Shown here piece by piece: positions 11,452 through 24,949 of a stretch of 64,000 nucleotides of DNA. Location: NCBI GenBank assembly GCA_015680685.1, contig MNCI01027311.1, positions 62,001 through 126,000 on the forward strand. Reading direction: 5' to 3'. Within the stretch, counting starts at the first letter, position 1. The number at the start of each line of letters is the position of its first letter. Origin of the DNA: Gnetum montanum (taxonomy: Eukaryota > Streptophyta > Gnetopsida > Gnetales > Gnetaceae). Under the pieces are notes generated by a model, which was given only the letters and a program-made list of their open reading frames with translations, was not told the origin of the DNA and made no database searches. A program made the position numbers and the translations under genes.

Positions 11452-12627
11452 TTACCTTAGTCATATGTAAATTTCACACTCCTTATGTCACTCTATACTC
11501 AACACTCCCTCACTACATCAAGGAAGAAATACTCGTTTAGCCTCACTAATGTAAAATATATAGAGGAATGAAAATAGATGTGGGGAAGGAATAATGGAAA
11601 GATAATAGGGATATAATACAAAGATGTAAAAGTTGTAGTATACAAAAATAGAGAGTATAAACAATTAGAGGAGAAAAGAGGATATCATCCATATGCCTAT
11701 CATGAGGATGGTGCTATGTCACAGAAGTTGGGCATGGCTAAATCCTTACCTTAGTCATATGTAAATTTCACACTCCTTATGTCACTCTATACTCAACACT
11801 TCCTCACTACATCAAGGAAGAAATACTCATTTAGCCTCAATAATGTAAAATATATAGAGGAATGAAAATAGATGTGGGGAAGGAATAATAGAAAGAAAAT
11901 AGGGATATAATACAAAGATGTAAAAGTTGTAGTATACAAAAATAGAGAGTATAAACAATAAGAGGAGAAAAGAGGATATCATCCATATGCCTATCATGAG
12001 GATGGTGCTATGTCACAGAAGTTGGGCATGGCTAAATCCTTACCTTAGTCATATGTAAATTTCACACTCCTTATGTCACTCTATACTCAACACTTCCTCA
12101 CTACATCAAGGAAGAAATACTCATTTAGCCTCAATAATGTAAAATATATAGAGGAATGAAAATAGATGTGGGGAAGGAATAATAGAAAGAAAATAGGGAT
12201 ATAATACAAATATGTAAAAGTTGTAGTATACAAAAATAGAGAGAATAAACAATAAGAGGAGAAAAGAGGATATCATCCATATGCCTATCATGAGGATGGT
12301 GCTATGTCATAGAAGTTGGGCATGGCTAAATCCTTACCTTAGTCATATGTAAATTTCACACTCCTTATGTCACTCTATACTCAACACTCCCTCACTACAT
12401 TGAGGAAGAAATACTCATTTAGCCTCACTAATGTAAAATATATAGAGGAATGAAAATAGATGTGGGGAAGGAATAATAGAAAGAAAATAGGGATATAATA
12501 CAAAGATGTAAAAGTTGTAGTATACAAAAATAGAGAGTATAAACAATAATAGGAGAAAATAGGATATCATCCATATTCCTATCATGAGGATGGTGCTATG
12601 TCATAGAAGTTGGGCATGGCTAAATCC
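11452..12627. repeat. Four tandem 294-bp units
   Basis: Units start at 11,452, 11,746, 12,040 and 12,334, each beginning TTACCTTAGTCATATG, with exact 294-bp spacing. Units 2 and 3 share changes not found in units 1 and 4 (for example CTTCCTCACTACATCAAGG), which suggests homogenisation inside the array. Looser copies flank it at about 11,161-11,451 and 12,628-12,800. It lies upstream (minus strand) of the A2 TATA box, so it could be U3 repeats, or 3' untranslated repeats of element C. No coding potential is seen. Confidence 0.9.
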
Positions 12628-12959
12628 CACATACTATATGATCAAAAGGATGTTATATATCCTATTAGGAAAATCTCTTCCTATCCCACTCAATAATACA
12701 CTCAATCACACTCTTACATAAAGTAATGATATATACAGTTATTCAAAAACGTCACTAGTTTAGCTGAGCACATAGAGTAGAATGGGATAGATAGCATAGG
12801 AAAATATAAAGAAAAGAGCTACAGAAATAGTAGAATATGAGATAGAGAATGGACAGCAAAATAATTCAAGAAAAATAGAGTTTATAGAAAACCTATTTTT
12901 TTAATGTATTATATACCCTATCATAGTAGAAATGAACTAATATAAATTAAACTAGCATT

Positions 12960-13990
12960 AGAAGAACACTTGTTCAGTCTTGAACAACCAATAATTTCAA
13001 TGATGTAGTGTGAATATATGTAGTAGAGCTTTAGGTAGGTCTTGTTCATAGGATCTGGAAACTAATTAGCTTTCATATCATATAGAATATAGGTATTATT
13101 TTGTAGAGAATAAACCACTAAAAAAGGATCCTATTAGTTAAAAGAGAAATTTGTCTCTGGAGTTTAGAAAATAATAAAGCATCAGATCATCTTCATGAAT
13201 CTCTCTAACTTGAACATTTTTGAAATGATAATGTTAAATAACTACTTGATATTCATGCAAGTGATGAAGAATATCTTGCTAATGTTCTTCAATAAGATCC
13301 AACTCAATGCATTGCATGTTGGTTTTTTACTGATTTGAACACCAAACATGTAAAGCAACAAAGAGATGGGATATGGAGCTCAACTAGTAAGATTACCTTA
13401 GAACCAAAAGTTATAAAATATAAAGTATGACCAATAGTTATACAGAACGTAATATAATAGACCAAGAGGACATAGGATAGTTATATATCCCAATTGTATT
13501 AGGTTTTATTGACCATGGTATGAAGAAAGTAAATAAGAGTTTTATTGGTAAACATAGCCTAACTATTATAGTGAGGGTAGTAACCTAATGAAAAAGATTA
13601 AATGATGTGATACATGGAATAAAAATTTGATACCTTCTTACTTTTGAACTTAGTTCTTTTATCAGTTACAATTTAAAGAGGTATGTCAAAGCAAATTATT
13701 ACATGGTTAAGGATGAAGTAGAAGATGAAGTTAGACTTGGTGGAATATATAGCAATATGTTTTACATGCTTAGTGAAGTATTCCATAGTAATTATAATGA
13801 ATTTGTGTCCACTAGATAAAGGAAGGAAAATAGAACCAATGTGATATAAATCCAATTTTTGAAAGGGCCATGTGATCTAATACATGTTAACCTCCTATGA
13901 AATAATGTAGATGAGAGTTTGGTAAAGATCACTTGGAGAAGTAGAGAATCTAGATAGACAACTCTATTCATTTAGGCTAGAATCAAAAAG
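12960..13990 (-). pseudogene. Element C: integrase remnant
   Basis: The minus-strand frame at 13,673-13,855 reads PLSSGHKFIIITMEYFTKH, the core start of a Ty3/gypsy integrase, followed by a FILNHVIICFDIPL block. Further along, ELDLIEEHQQDILHHLHEYQ (about 13,250-13,310) and PDPMNKTYLKLYY (about 13,010-13,050) match the C-terminal part and the usual end of the domain. The first Asp of the DDE triad is lost. It differs from the A1 integrase, so it belongs to another family. No matching polymerase was recognised to its right. Confidence 0.7.
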
Positions 13991-13999
13991 TTAAAATTT

Positions 14000-15930
14000 C
14001 CATTTGAAAGATAACATAAAAAAATAAAATAATAATATCAAAAGCTTGTAGATGTCAAAATTTCTAGAGTGCGTGTTATTTCTAAGAGAGAAAAGTAATG
14101 GTAAAGAAAGAAGTTATATATGAAATCTTTCATTTGTATCAAGTGTATTGAAAAGTCAATGCATAAGCAAGTGAAAATTATAGCAAAGAAAGTCTCCAAA
14201 AATAGCATGGCTAGTGATAGCAGCAAAAATTAGGGGACCAAGAGTGGATCCACTAGAAACAAGCAATTATCTTAGTCCTAGTCACTTTGTTATAGGACTC
14301 AACCATAAGTTACCCAAATCCTAGCTATGAATTTTTGTCAAGTTTTACTATCATTGTGGTTTCACCATAACAGCTATTCTTGAAATTTTGCAAACTTTGC
14401 AAGATCTTACTAGTTAGATGCAATTCTAGGATTGAATCTAATGTTTCTTAATAATGTAGAGTAATTTTAAAGCTTAGATTTGAAGCTTTTAATTCAATTT
14501 TCTCATGAGATCGAGAACCCCATCACATAGCTTAAGATTTGAGGGTGTTAGAAGTTTTCAGATTTGTGACTAGACATTAAGTACATGTGTTAATCTTGTA
14601 GTTTATATTCCAAATATACTATAAATGCATCAAAATCTAGGTTTCATAGAAGATTTTTGAAATGAAGTTAAGTAGAATCATGAATTTAACATTCTTGTTG
14701 TAGTGCATTGAGAAACAACATAATTAGGGCAAAAAATCTTATAATTTTACATTATTCTTTGTTCAATCTATCATATGCATAAGATAGCACTAGCAAACAT
14801 GTAGTGGAATTGACATATTCATGAGTAGATACACAATCCTTTTTATAAAATCTTGAGAAAGCATGATTTTGGGATCTTTCTCATGAGGAATACAATGTGG
14901 AAAAAAAATTATGGAAGATTTCAATGTGAGATCACTTTTTCCAAGCATTAACTATTAGGGAAGGATAGAATGGCATCACATGTCGAAATTCTTGTTGACA
15001 TGGAACATCAAGAATTTTAACATGAAGACAAGACACCTTTTCCAAATGCTAGGTAGAAAATAAGATGATATTCTACATCAAAAGAACTAATGTAAAACAT
15101 TAGAGTTGTATTAGATATTTTTTCAAAATATCTAATTTTAATTTTAATTCTTCACATTAATTTATGTCAAAATGAAACATAAAACTATAGTTTTTAGTAA
15201 GATAAAGAAAATTTTCTAACATAAGTTCTTTTGACAAATACCCATGAAAATTTACAACCATGTAGCCATATCAACTTATACCTTTGTAGTCTAATTTATA
15301 CATTACTTGCATGCACCATCTTCTTTTTCTTTATTTAAATTTTAGTTTTCATATTGCCTAAATTTTATACTTGTTTTCATTTTTACTTATTAAAGCCTTT
15401 TCTTTTCTCTTTTAGCATGTTAAAAACATAAAAACACCATAAAAACTTTAAAACTAGAAAAATTGATAAAAATTTTAAAACACAAAATAGACAAAAATCA
15501 TTTCCGTTTGCAAATCTTATGGCCTAACAAGGCCTTAAATTCACAAAACATTATAACCTATTTACCTTCTAGTTTACAACATTAATGGCCTAGTCAATTT
15601 TACCTTTTGATTACATTATAACCATGTAAGATAATCAATGTATCCCTATAGCCTAAGCAAAAACATATAACACATGACATATTCAAAACATTGAACATGA
15701 ATAAAACCATAATGCTAGAATAATGTAACCAAGACTAAAGCTAAAACTTAAAATTAAAATTTTTATAACATAATAGCCATAGCCACCCAATGCGAAAAAA
15801 TGCTTAAACAATACATCATAAAATAATAAAACTATCCACAACTAAATCATTGGCTAACACTAGCGATAACATCAAGGTCAACATCAAACATGATCATCAA
15901 TAGAATAATTGAAAATAGACAATTGGTGAT
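14000..15930. other. AT-rich stretch with no recognised gene
   Basis: I see no gag, polymerase or LTR motif that I can support. The part near 14,040-14,290 may be more of element C. The rest is AT-rich with runs such as AAATTTTAGTTTTCA. The right end joins the last exon of the minus-strand multi-exon gene. Confidence 0.4.
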
Positions 15931-15931
15931 G

Positions 15932-18900
15932 CTAGGGGTTATCTAGAGGAGGAGGTGAAGGGTCATTTCCACCCTCACCACTAGGGATGCCAATATCACC
16001 TAGTGCCTATGACATGACAACACAAGGATAATTAGTAATCAATGCACAATAAAACAAGCTAATAACCTAAACAAAATAAAGCATGAAAAAATTATATAAC
16101 AAACAAACCTAAAGAGATTCTGACATGATGTATTCTAGGGGAAGATGTTGAAGCCCAACCTTGAAATGATGGAGGATTTGGTCTTCCATCATGCAGCCCT
16201 AGTCCACATTCCTAAGATTAACACCCATAATGATGTTGCTCTCATCGATATCTATCCATGTTCGTGGCTCCTATGACACTGTAGTGGTAGAAACTTCACC
16301 TACTGTTGTAGAAACTTGAGGAGTAGAGGATTTAGCCATAGTGAAAGTGCCTTCAAATAATTTGTAGGTACTTTCAACTTAAATTTCCTTTATGAACAAC
16401 ATCAACTTATGTCATTCAATAGTTGTCTCTTCTGGCCACTTTAGATAATACTTACAATCAACTTTGTACTTATTTTTATGGTCTTTTTTTGCCTAGACCC
16501 ACTCTAGGATCCAAGCATAATAATCCTTTCACTCCTTGGCTTTGTGGGTGATTAGGTCCATCTACAATTGCTACTTCACCATCTCCCTACCAAGGTCAAC
16601 CTTGTCATGGATGAAATTCTAGTAGCAAGCCCATGTGATCTCCTTGATTCACAAGGATATTATGTTAATCACATGGGCTTCCACAAAGACCTTAAGAGCC
16701 TATAGATCATTGATCACCTAGGCTTGCCCCTTGTTCTCCTCCTTTAAGGCCACAACCTATTCCCATAGGAATTTGTTTAACCTTTGGAACTCCAATGAAG
16801 TTTTTACACATGAAACTACAAGATGAGTTGCACTTTCATATAACTCCCATGGAACATTTTCCACTTCAAGAGGAAGACTAGGCAATGAGTCTATCTCCAT
16901 GTCATGGCTTGGATCCCATGCAACCTTAGGCATTGAAAGAAATATGACCATAAAGAATAGTCATAAATGCAAAATATAACTGATATACCTCTAAAAACCA
17001 ACATAAAATAATTAAGGAAAAAAACAAAGTTCTTACCAATTTTGGGAGCAACTTTTTGCAACTGATGGATGATGTCCTGAGCTACTCTATGCATGAAATC
17101 TACCTTTTCTAGAACCTCTACCCATGGTTTCATGTGAAATGTAGAAGTGTAGGCATCTACCTAGGGCTTGGTAGCTATAAAAAGTATAAGAATCAACAAA
17201 CAGTTAGAATAAAAATTAAACATAAAGATAATAAAATATAAAAAATGACATAAAAGCATCTTCATACCTAGCTCTTCCTCATCAAGGATGACAACTGGAG
17301 GTTCCCCTAGTAATAGTTTTCCAAACAAGGCATCTAGATCATCCAATGAAATTTTGGCCAACCCCTCCTCCTCATGCTGCTATAGGAGTGCCTCCTCTAG
17401 GCACCTCTACTGCTCTACTACTACTACAACTTGGGTTACAAAGTCTTGTTTCTTCTCTACAAAACCACAAGCCCAAAACATTAGAACAACTTGAAAAAAT
17501 AATGATACAACCTCATTACCTTAAAACCTTAAAACATAAAACATAGAATAATCTAAGTACAAAATGAAATTAGAGCATACTTGTTACTGCCTCATGTATC
17601 TAGCTAAACTTAATGGTAAGCCTCCTCTTGGAGGGCTACTCGATGGTTGTACTATGTCTTCTACCATGGGCTACTTCAATGTTGCTTTTGCTACCCCATT
17701 AGCTTCCACACGTAACTCCATGGCCCTCTCAATGTTGACCCACTCAATGCAAGGCTCAATCTACATGCTATCATGGGAAGCATAATGCCTACCACTAACT
17801 CTCTTAGTGATGATAGATAATGATTCCCCAACATTCTTCTATGGATTTTAGACTTGCATGGTTGGACAAATATACTTTATCCAAGGCTTAGAAACTTGGG
17901 GTGGATCTTGGCTTATCCATCATCCATCCCTCCTCACCACCATGTACTCCATGAATCTTTTTAAATATGATGTAAAAATGCATATTACATGCTGTGGTGA
18001 TATCATCACAAAGTTTGAGGATTTCATCACATAGCACAGAGGCCAAGTGAGTAGCCCAGTTAAACTGAGCACCTTTTGTTAGAACCTTCATCATGGTCGA
18101 TACTTGGGCGATGCCAATTACCTTTTTCTATGACAATAGCTTAGGGAAGGCATTGGATCTAAACATGGGATAAGACTCCCTTGCTTCTGGGACATGGAAA
18201 TCCTTAAGATGAACCTAGAATTGCCCCAACAAGCACCAAATCATGACTCCACCTCCTCTCAATGGCTAACCTCCTTTGCTAGTTTTGTGGCAACTCTCAT
18301 CACTTGAATGGGAACACCAAAGAGGTTGCAAAAGGTAGCCTCATTGATGGGAAAGGTGATTGACACATTATGAAACTTGGTGATGAACTTCTTGGCTCCT
18401 TTGTCAAAGTTGTCAATAATGTTCACCATCACAGCAGCAAGGATGATTGGACTAGGGGCCATGAAAAGATTAAGCTAGTTGCATGATAAATGCTTGCTCA
18501 AATATTTCTAGGTATTATTTTATTTAAACAACACTGTGCTAATTCCACCTCACCAAATTTCAAGATGAATGTCTCCTTAGGACATCTTGAAATAACCAAG
18601 ATGACATTGGACAAGTTAGAAGCCCTTGTAAGACAACACAAAAATAGCTAGTTAGCTTAGGCATAAAACATATAACCAAAATATAACAAGAATGAAAAAT
18701 TAAAATCATGAAGTTTTTTAAAACCAAAATAACCTTTTATCATGAAGCCATAAAAACATAAAAAGCCAAAATAAAAACCTATCTTACTTTTCTTCTTTTT
18801 GCTCAATGAGGGTTATGCAAAGGTTCCAATGGTGGTGCCCTCTTTTGAAATATGTTTAGGCATCACCCAACAACTATGCACTATCTCAGTGGCTATGCAC

Positions 18901-19613
18901 TTCTTGAAGGCTACGGTAAATATATTTTTGTATTTATCAAATTTTTCCTTTAATTAATCAACCACTGTGATCCTTATTATTGGGCTTTTGGTAAATTCAC
19001 TAACTGTGGTCTAACCCATCAACAAGGCTTGATCATTCTTGATCAAACCTTGGTCACTAACCCTATACATATATAATATTCATAGAAACCAATAAGTTAA
19101 GGAAGAATAGATAAATCATATAAACTTAAAATATAACAATTTTTTCACAAGTACACTTACCCCTCAAAATGGTACATATTGCTAAGAGGATTCAAGAATA
19201 GTGTGTGGGTTCAATGTGCCATCATCAAAGTGTTCTCAGCATTGTATTGAGAGAACTATGGAATGTTTCAGATTTGGGATAGCTATTAGGTCCCCCTAGT
19301 ATCCTTACTATCCAACACTTTTCCTTCGACATGGATCTCAAGATTTTCCATTATGAACTTAATGATCATATTGGAAGACCAATGTATTAGGGTCTACATA
19401 ATGTCGCTAACTATGTAAGCAAAAAAGTGTGACCACATGATCACACTGAAGTGTTGCAAGAGGCAGGACAAGAACTCTCTTGCACATACCTAGAACCATA
19501 AGGAATCCTACTCCAAAGCCAAGTTAGTAGGTGGAGTGTTGGGTTTGGATTCATGGATACAGCAAAGTATCCCCACCAAATCAACCACCACTAGGATGGG
19601 CTTAAGGAAGGTC
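15932..19613 (-). pseudogene. Multi-exon gene family, copy 1 (decayed, minus strand)
   Basis: Seven exons can be traced by alignment with copy 2 at 42.5-46.0 kb: A 19,161-19,613; B 18,788-19,072; C about 17,590-18,624; D 17,268-17,456; E 17,037-17,160; F 16,109-16,924; G 15,932-16,006. Most ends carry GT/AG, for example GTAAGTG after A and ATGTAG before it. Matched phrases include FLKPILVVVDLVGIL against FKPILIVVELVGIL, MKPWVEVLEKVDFM against QPWVETLDKFAFM, and SLPLEVENVPWELYESA against ELPLEVTKVPHHVYDEA. Exon D is acidic and F is long and charged. The pattern FNWATHLASVLCDEI in exon C faintly recalls the 'putative plant transposon protein' domain. Function unknown. Several stops show that it is a pseudogene. 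Confidence 0.75.
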
Positions 19614-20044
19614 CTACATGGGAATAACAACACACAGTATTAAAATCATGTTTTAAACACTTAGAACGAAAAAAATGAAACTAGGAATGACCATAACCAT
19701 ATCTAAATACAACAACCATACACCACATTGAATTTCACAAGAATTTTACTAAACATCCTAGTTAATGGTGAAACTAGCCATAGTAAAAACTCTAGGAATG
19801 CTAGTATAAAATTCCTTACAATTCAAAAACCAACATTAAACAAGCCTAAGAAAAATTTAAACATGATAACTCAACTATAACAACATCCAAATTATCCTTC
19901 AAAACTTTAAAATAATTCAAACCACTATGCAAAACTTTAACAAATTTTAAACAAAATTCACAGTTTCACAGCAAAACTAAAGAAAATAGCCATAGGAAAT
20001 CACTGATAAAAAATACCAAAAAATTTTAACATAAATGGAACTAA

Positions 20045-21119
20045 TTATAAAACAATCCTAACATCCCCAATAATCCCCAAGAACATGGGGTGTTGGTGGA
20101 AAAAATCATCAAATGTGTCAATGTTGCCCATCTTTAGAGGGGTAAAATCATGTAGCCAAAAAACCTTATTCCATGTGACCTCACCAAAAAAATCATAAAT
20201 AATCAACCACTTAATAAAATTTAGTGAATCCATAGCTGTTAGAATTATAAAATCTTAAAATAAATAGCCAAAAATAGAAAACATAAAAATTCTTAGTCAC
20301 TATTGTAGAAAACACTACTAAAACAACATGAAGGTGGTTGTAATGGCAGAACCCCAATTCATGCAAGTTCAGTAACAAATTTTCCTAAAATCAACCATGA
20401 CTCTAAATGTAGTGATTATAGGACTATTTGAAATCATAAACTAATACCTACAAACCCATAACCTAAAAACATACAAATTCCTTTCTATTGTTACAGAAAA
20501 AATTTGTGAAATAACATAGAAAACTAAAAAATGTCATGGAAACACACCTACACTAGTTGACCAAAAAAATTCACATATAATTAATGATAAACCAAAATTG
20601 CATGAAACCATAGACATGTGAAATCTTAAATTAGAAACTAAAAAACCACCAATTCAAAAATTAAGAATTCCTATCAATTTTCTTAATAAGAAATGCAAAA
20701 TTGATGCTATTTTTGTGCCAAAAACAACAAAAATACACAAAATTGACTAAAATAAAATTTTAGAACTTACACAAAATCAAATCTAAACATCAAAGAAACA
20801 TCAAAAGCACGTAAAACCCCTAAAAATATAGTGAGATTTTATCACAATTTAATTTTATTCAACAAAGTAACCTAGATCTGACAAAATACCTAAGACATAG
20901 GCAAGAAAAACAACAACAAAAAACACACACATAAAAATGGCCAAGAATGGCACACCTGGGAGTGATTATTGTAGATTCTTGACCAATGATGGGACATGGT
21001 AGATGAGAAAGTCCCTTGGCTACTACATTATCATCTTCTATGGTAGGGTTCTTGCTGCTAGTTTCCTTCCTTTTTAACATAGTGATGAAATAATGCTGAA
21101 AATCTCTAGAAATCTTCAA
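20045..21119 (-). other. Possible upstream exons of multi-exon gene copy 1
   Basis: Two short minus-strand open stretches lie upstream of exon A. One, near 20,956-21,080, starts MLKRKETSSKNPTIEDD and ends at a CAG|GTGTGC donor-like site. The other, near 20,045-20,233, holds TWNKVFWLHDFTPLKMGN. I found no counterpart upstream of copy 2, so membership in the gene is only a guess from position and strand. The rest of 19,620-20,950 is AT-rich and intron-like. Confidence 0.3.
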
Positions 21120-21399
21120 AAATCATAGTGGAAAACCTATTCCTAGTGGAACCTAGATGAGCAACACTAGAGGTTGAAGGAATTCAAAAATAAATCTCTA
21201 TCAAATCTCTTAATCAATTTTCTACTAGGTAGGAGAATGATTTGTGTAAGTATTTTTTTGCCAAAACAATAATAAATACCAATCTTTACCTAAGTACCCC
21301 CTTTCAAGTCCACATTGCCAAACTTGTAGACTAAAACTCATGGTGCATTGATAGTGCAAAGGGTTAAAAGGTCCAAACAACATTGAGATGGTGGATGTT

Positions 21400-22800
21400 C
21401 CAAATTAAATTGTAAAAATTTAAATTTTGGTGGACCCCATTTGGCACGTCCCAAGAAAAGTGGGTTTTAAGCCAGAAAACCTCCACTCTGATGGGGTTTA
21501 ACCTGCTTGAACCTCATGAAAACCTCTTTTATCCTCATACCCTCCTCATCCATGTTGGTTAGCATGGATCCAAGGTGGGTCATGGCCTCCCATTCCCTAA
21601 AACCATGAAACTTTAATCCCTTTGCCATATTTAGCATTTGAAGTTAACATTTCCAAACACCAATCCTTGATAGAGGCTAGAACCCTCCATACCACTTACC
21701 ACTTTAGGCAACATTGGTCAGGGGTCCATCCATGTTGGCTAGGATTGTACAAGGGGTTATAACACTCATAGGCATGAACCAAACCTCAAGTTGACCCTAG
21801 AATAAACCTAGAAAGCCTAAAACCCCTTTAGAAACCCTTGGTAGCTCCAAAACCTTATCTAATCTAGTCGAAAGTGTCAAAAACCTTGAGAGTTAGTGAA
21901 GCAATGTTGGGGACACCTCATCCACAATAGCTAGCATGGCCCTATTATGGTTGGATTGGGTATAGCTTTAAAATATTGATATTTACCTCTTAGTTACACA
22001 TCTTAACTTTAAAACCTATCTTTAGCCTTTGGTAGCCAAGAATTGACAAAATACAAGTTAAAATTTATGTCTAACACCATCCCCTTGCTAAGGAACCCTC
22101 ACCCATGCTAGCCAGTCTAGGTCTAGCATGAATGCATTGGGGTGACTCATGTAAACCTCTTAATATCCTAAAATAGATTCAAATCATACCCCTATGACAA
22201 TAAAACCCTTCTAGAGCCTTCTAGATCTATTAGACACCATAAAGTAAAACTAAAAATGGTAAAAAGGTATCATCCCCACTCCATCCATACTAGAGCCATG
22301 TTGGCTTGCATGGTTTAGGAGGGGATGACTACAAAAAATATCAAAAGCCTCCAAAGTTGTTAATTTTGATATTAAATAATAACTATTGACATCTACAATC
22401 CTAGGAGGTCGAATGCTTGGTCTATTTGATGCCAAAAAATACTATAAATTAACATTCCAAGATAGCCAAGTAGAGGAAGGCCAAAACCATGCTAGGTAGC
22501 ATGGCTCCAATGTGGGTATGGTTTCTTACAACTTTTGGAAACACTTCAACACATCCAAAATTCAAAAACCTAGCAAAGTAGAGCCTAGAATCCCAAAACA
22601 TTCAATTGAAAAGCATACCCCATTACCCATGCTAGAGCAGCACTGGCCAATGTGGATAAGGGGGATATAACTATTCCATAGCCCAACAACCATTAAACAT
22701 GGTAAGTTACAAGCCAAAACCTTAACCATGACTACTAGCAATCCTAGAAGCCTAAAAACTTGGTCGATTTGCCTCTAAAACCACCCAAGAGCCTATGGAT
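21400..22800. repeat. Degenerate tandem array, about 185-bp period (left part)
   Basis: A phrase like CCATGCTAGCCAGCATGGCT recurs in diverged form near 21,545, 21,725, 21,910, 22,095, 22,280, 22,485 and 22,625, that is about every 140-205 bp. The same phrase continues past the copia element near 28,995, 29,190, 29,370 and 29,560. The array was therefore continuous before that insertion. Confidence 0.6.
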
Positions 22801-23828
22801 CATTGAACTTAGAATAGGGGATGAATAAGTTTCCCAAAATAAAATTCTTTAGTAGCAAGCACACACACCAAATTTAACATGGTTCCCCAACTTGGGTAGT
22901 CCATGCTCGAAGGGTAGTTCACAAGCACATTTCGAGACTTTGTTGCTCTCAAATGTGATTTGAAGGGTATGATACCCTGTACAACCTTTAAGCTCTACTC
23001 TAGAGTGATTTGATGCCATGGATCAACTTAACCATGTAAGGCCTTGACAAGATTAGAATATGATTTCTAAGATCCTACAACCTTTACAACTTGAGCTCCA
23101 CTTTGGAGTATTTTGGCACTACACCAACACTCAATTCCATAAGATCCTAACAAGCTCAAGCAATATGCCTTCTTGCAATAAGCGCATCAACCCTACAAGG
23201 CAACAAGAAAGAACAACAATTACAAGAGATGAATGCAACTAGTTTGCTGATCCTTGTGCTTAAGGTACAACTTACTTTATGATAGACAAAAGATAGTACA
23301 ATGAGGAGCAACAATGATTACAACGATTGTCAAATGATTACACAATGAAAGTACAAAAACGTGCATATTTTATAATGATAATGAAGTCTTCTTATAACCA
23401 CTATATTTCCAAATTCATCTTGAAACTTATGCAATAGCTAGCTAATGGTCATGGAAGATGTCTTCTTCATGACTAAGATGTCTTTCTACATTTTGCCTTC
23501 ATTCTGAGAACACATCTTCTTTTGGTGAAAGACATCTTTTTTGTAACTATTCTTAATTCTAGAAAGATGTCTTTATCTGATATAAGACATCTACTATTTT
23601 ATAGAGATGTCTCACTTGTGCTCCCTTCAATTCTACCAAGATGTCTAATATTTTCTAGAGACATCTTTCTTCAACCTTTCTTTTCACTTGAATTATTCAT
23701 TTCTTGTTCATGTTCTTGAGCTTCCACAACCCTTCTTATCTTAATCCATATTCTTTTCTAACAAACACAATAATACAAACAATCTTTGACTCCATTTTAC
23801 TTAACATTTTGACACACCAAAAGGTCCA
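22801..23828 (-). repeat. 3' LTR of the copia-type element
   Basis: It aligns with 27,927-28,957 along its length. On the minus strand it begins TGGACCTTTTGGTGTGTC at 23,828. Its U3 side carries about eight diverged copies of AGATGTCT or its complement AGACATCT, at 23,455-23,670. Confidence 0.75.
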
Positions 23829-23846
23829 AAATCTCCACCTTTTTTA
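23829..23846 (-). other. Polypurine tract of the copia-type element
   Basis: The minus strand reads ATAAAAAAGGTGGAGATTT directly before the LTR start TGGACC. This is the expected site for plus-strand priming. Confidence 0.6.
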
Positions 23847-24949
23847 TGATGTTCAAAACTTAAGAAAATGGCTTAGTAGACATGAAAAATCTCCAAATAT
23901 AGCATAAAATATAATCTCCCCCATTTTTTAACCACATAAAAAATGATAATTCATATAAATAAATTGATAAAAAGTAGAATAAGACATATAAGTTCCTATG
24001 GTAGCCAAGGATTAAGATAAAGTGTTGAGGTGAAAGGAAGTTTGATAGTACATGGAAAATATTGAAATGATGAAAATGAAAAAATAAAGAGCAATAGTAT
24101 ACCACATAGGGATAACAAAGAAAAAACACCATCTATTTATAACTCATCAACAAACTATTACATACCAAACTGTTCATAATCACATTAGACCATAGCTGTC
24201 CACAACTATCACATCACATTAGTCACATATATGCAAAGTTTCAAAATCACATATGTGAGAATCAAAAAATATCTCCTTCTTTTTGAGCATCAACAAAAGG
24301 AGAGAGAAAAAAACCACCTTAGATCTTAATCACTAACCTTAGTCACATCCTTGGGCTCTAAGTCCTCTACTACTCTAGATGGATGATAAGTCTTCTCCTT
24401 ATTGTCATCACTACTGTTGTTGGGACAACTCAATTTCTATGTATCTTCATCAAAGGACTCAATCTATGAAATAGGAGCTCACCTGGGATAAATCTTGACT
24501 TGAAATTAAGATGAAGTTGGAGGATTTATCTCAACCAAAGGCTACTAAGGTAGAATCCATTGGGACGTGATCCCAAAGATACTCTCCATATTCGATTGCT
24601 CAAAAGAGCTAGGAGCATCAAATTATGGAGGGACTAAATGAATTAATAGTGTAGAATCATGATGCTACTTCATGGGAACATGATGCTCCTCCTAAACATG
24701 TGTCGATGGTCCCTCAAGCTCTAAGTTAGAATCCATCTCTAAGTCATAGGCACACAAAGGGCTAGCTACTGCATGGGAACATGATGCTTCCCCTAAGCAT
24801 GTATCAGTGATTCCTTAGGCTCTGAGTTAGACTCCATCCCATAAACATGTAAAGGAATGGCTACTACAGAATGCTATGATGATGCAGGAACATCTCTCTT
24901 GCTATTAGAAATAGGAGGAGTAGTAACCTTCTTAAAAACCTACCCATCG

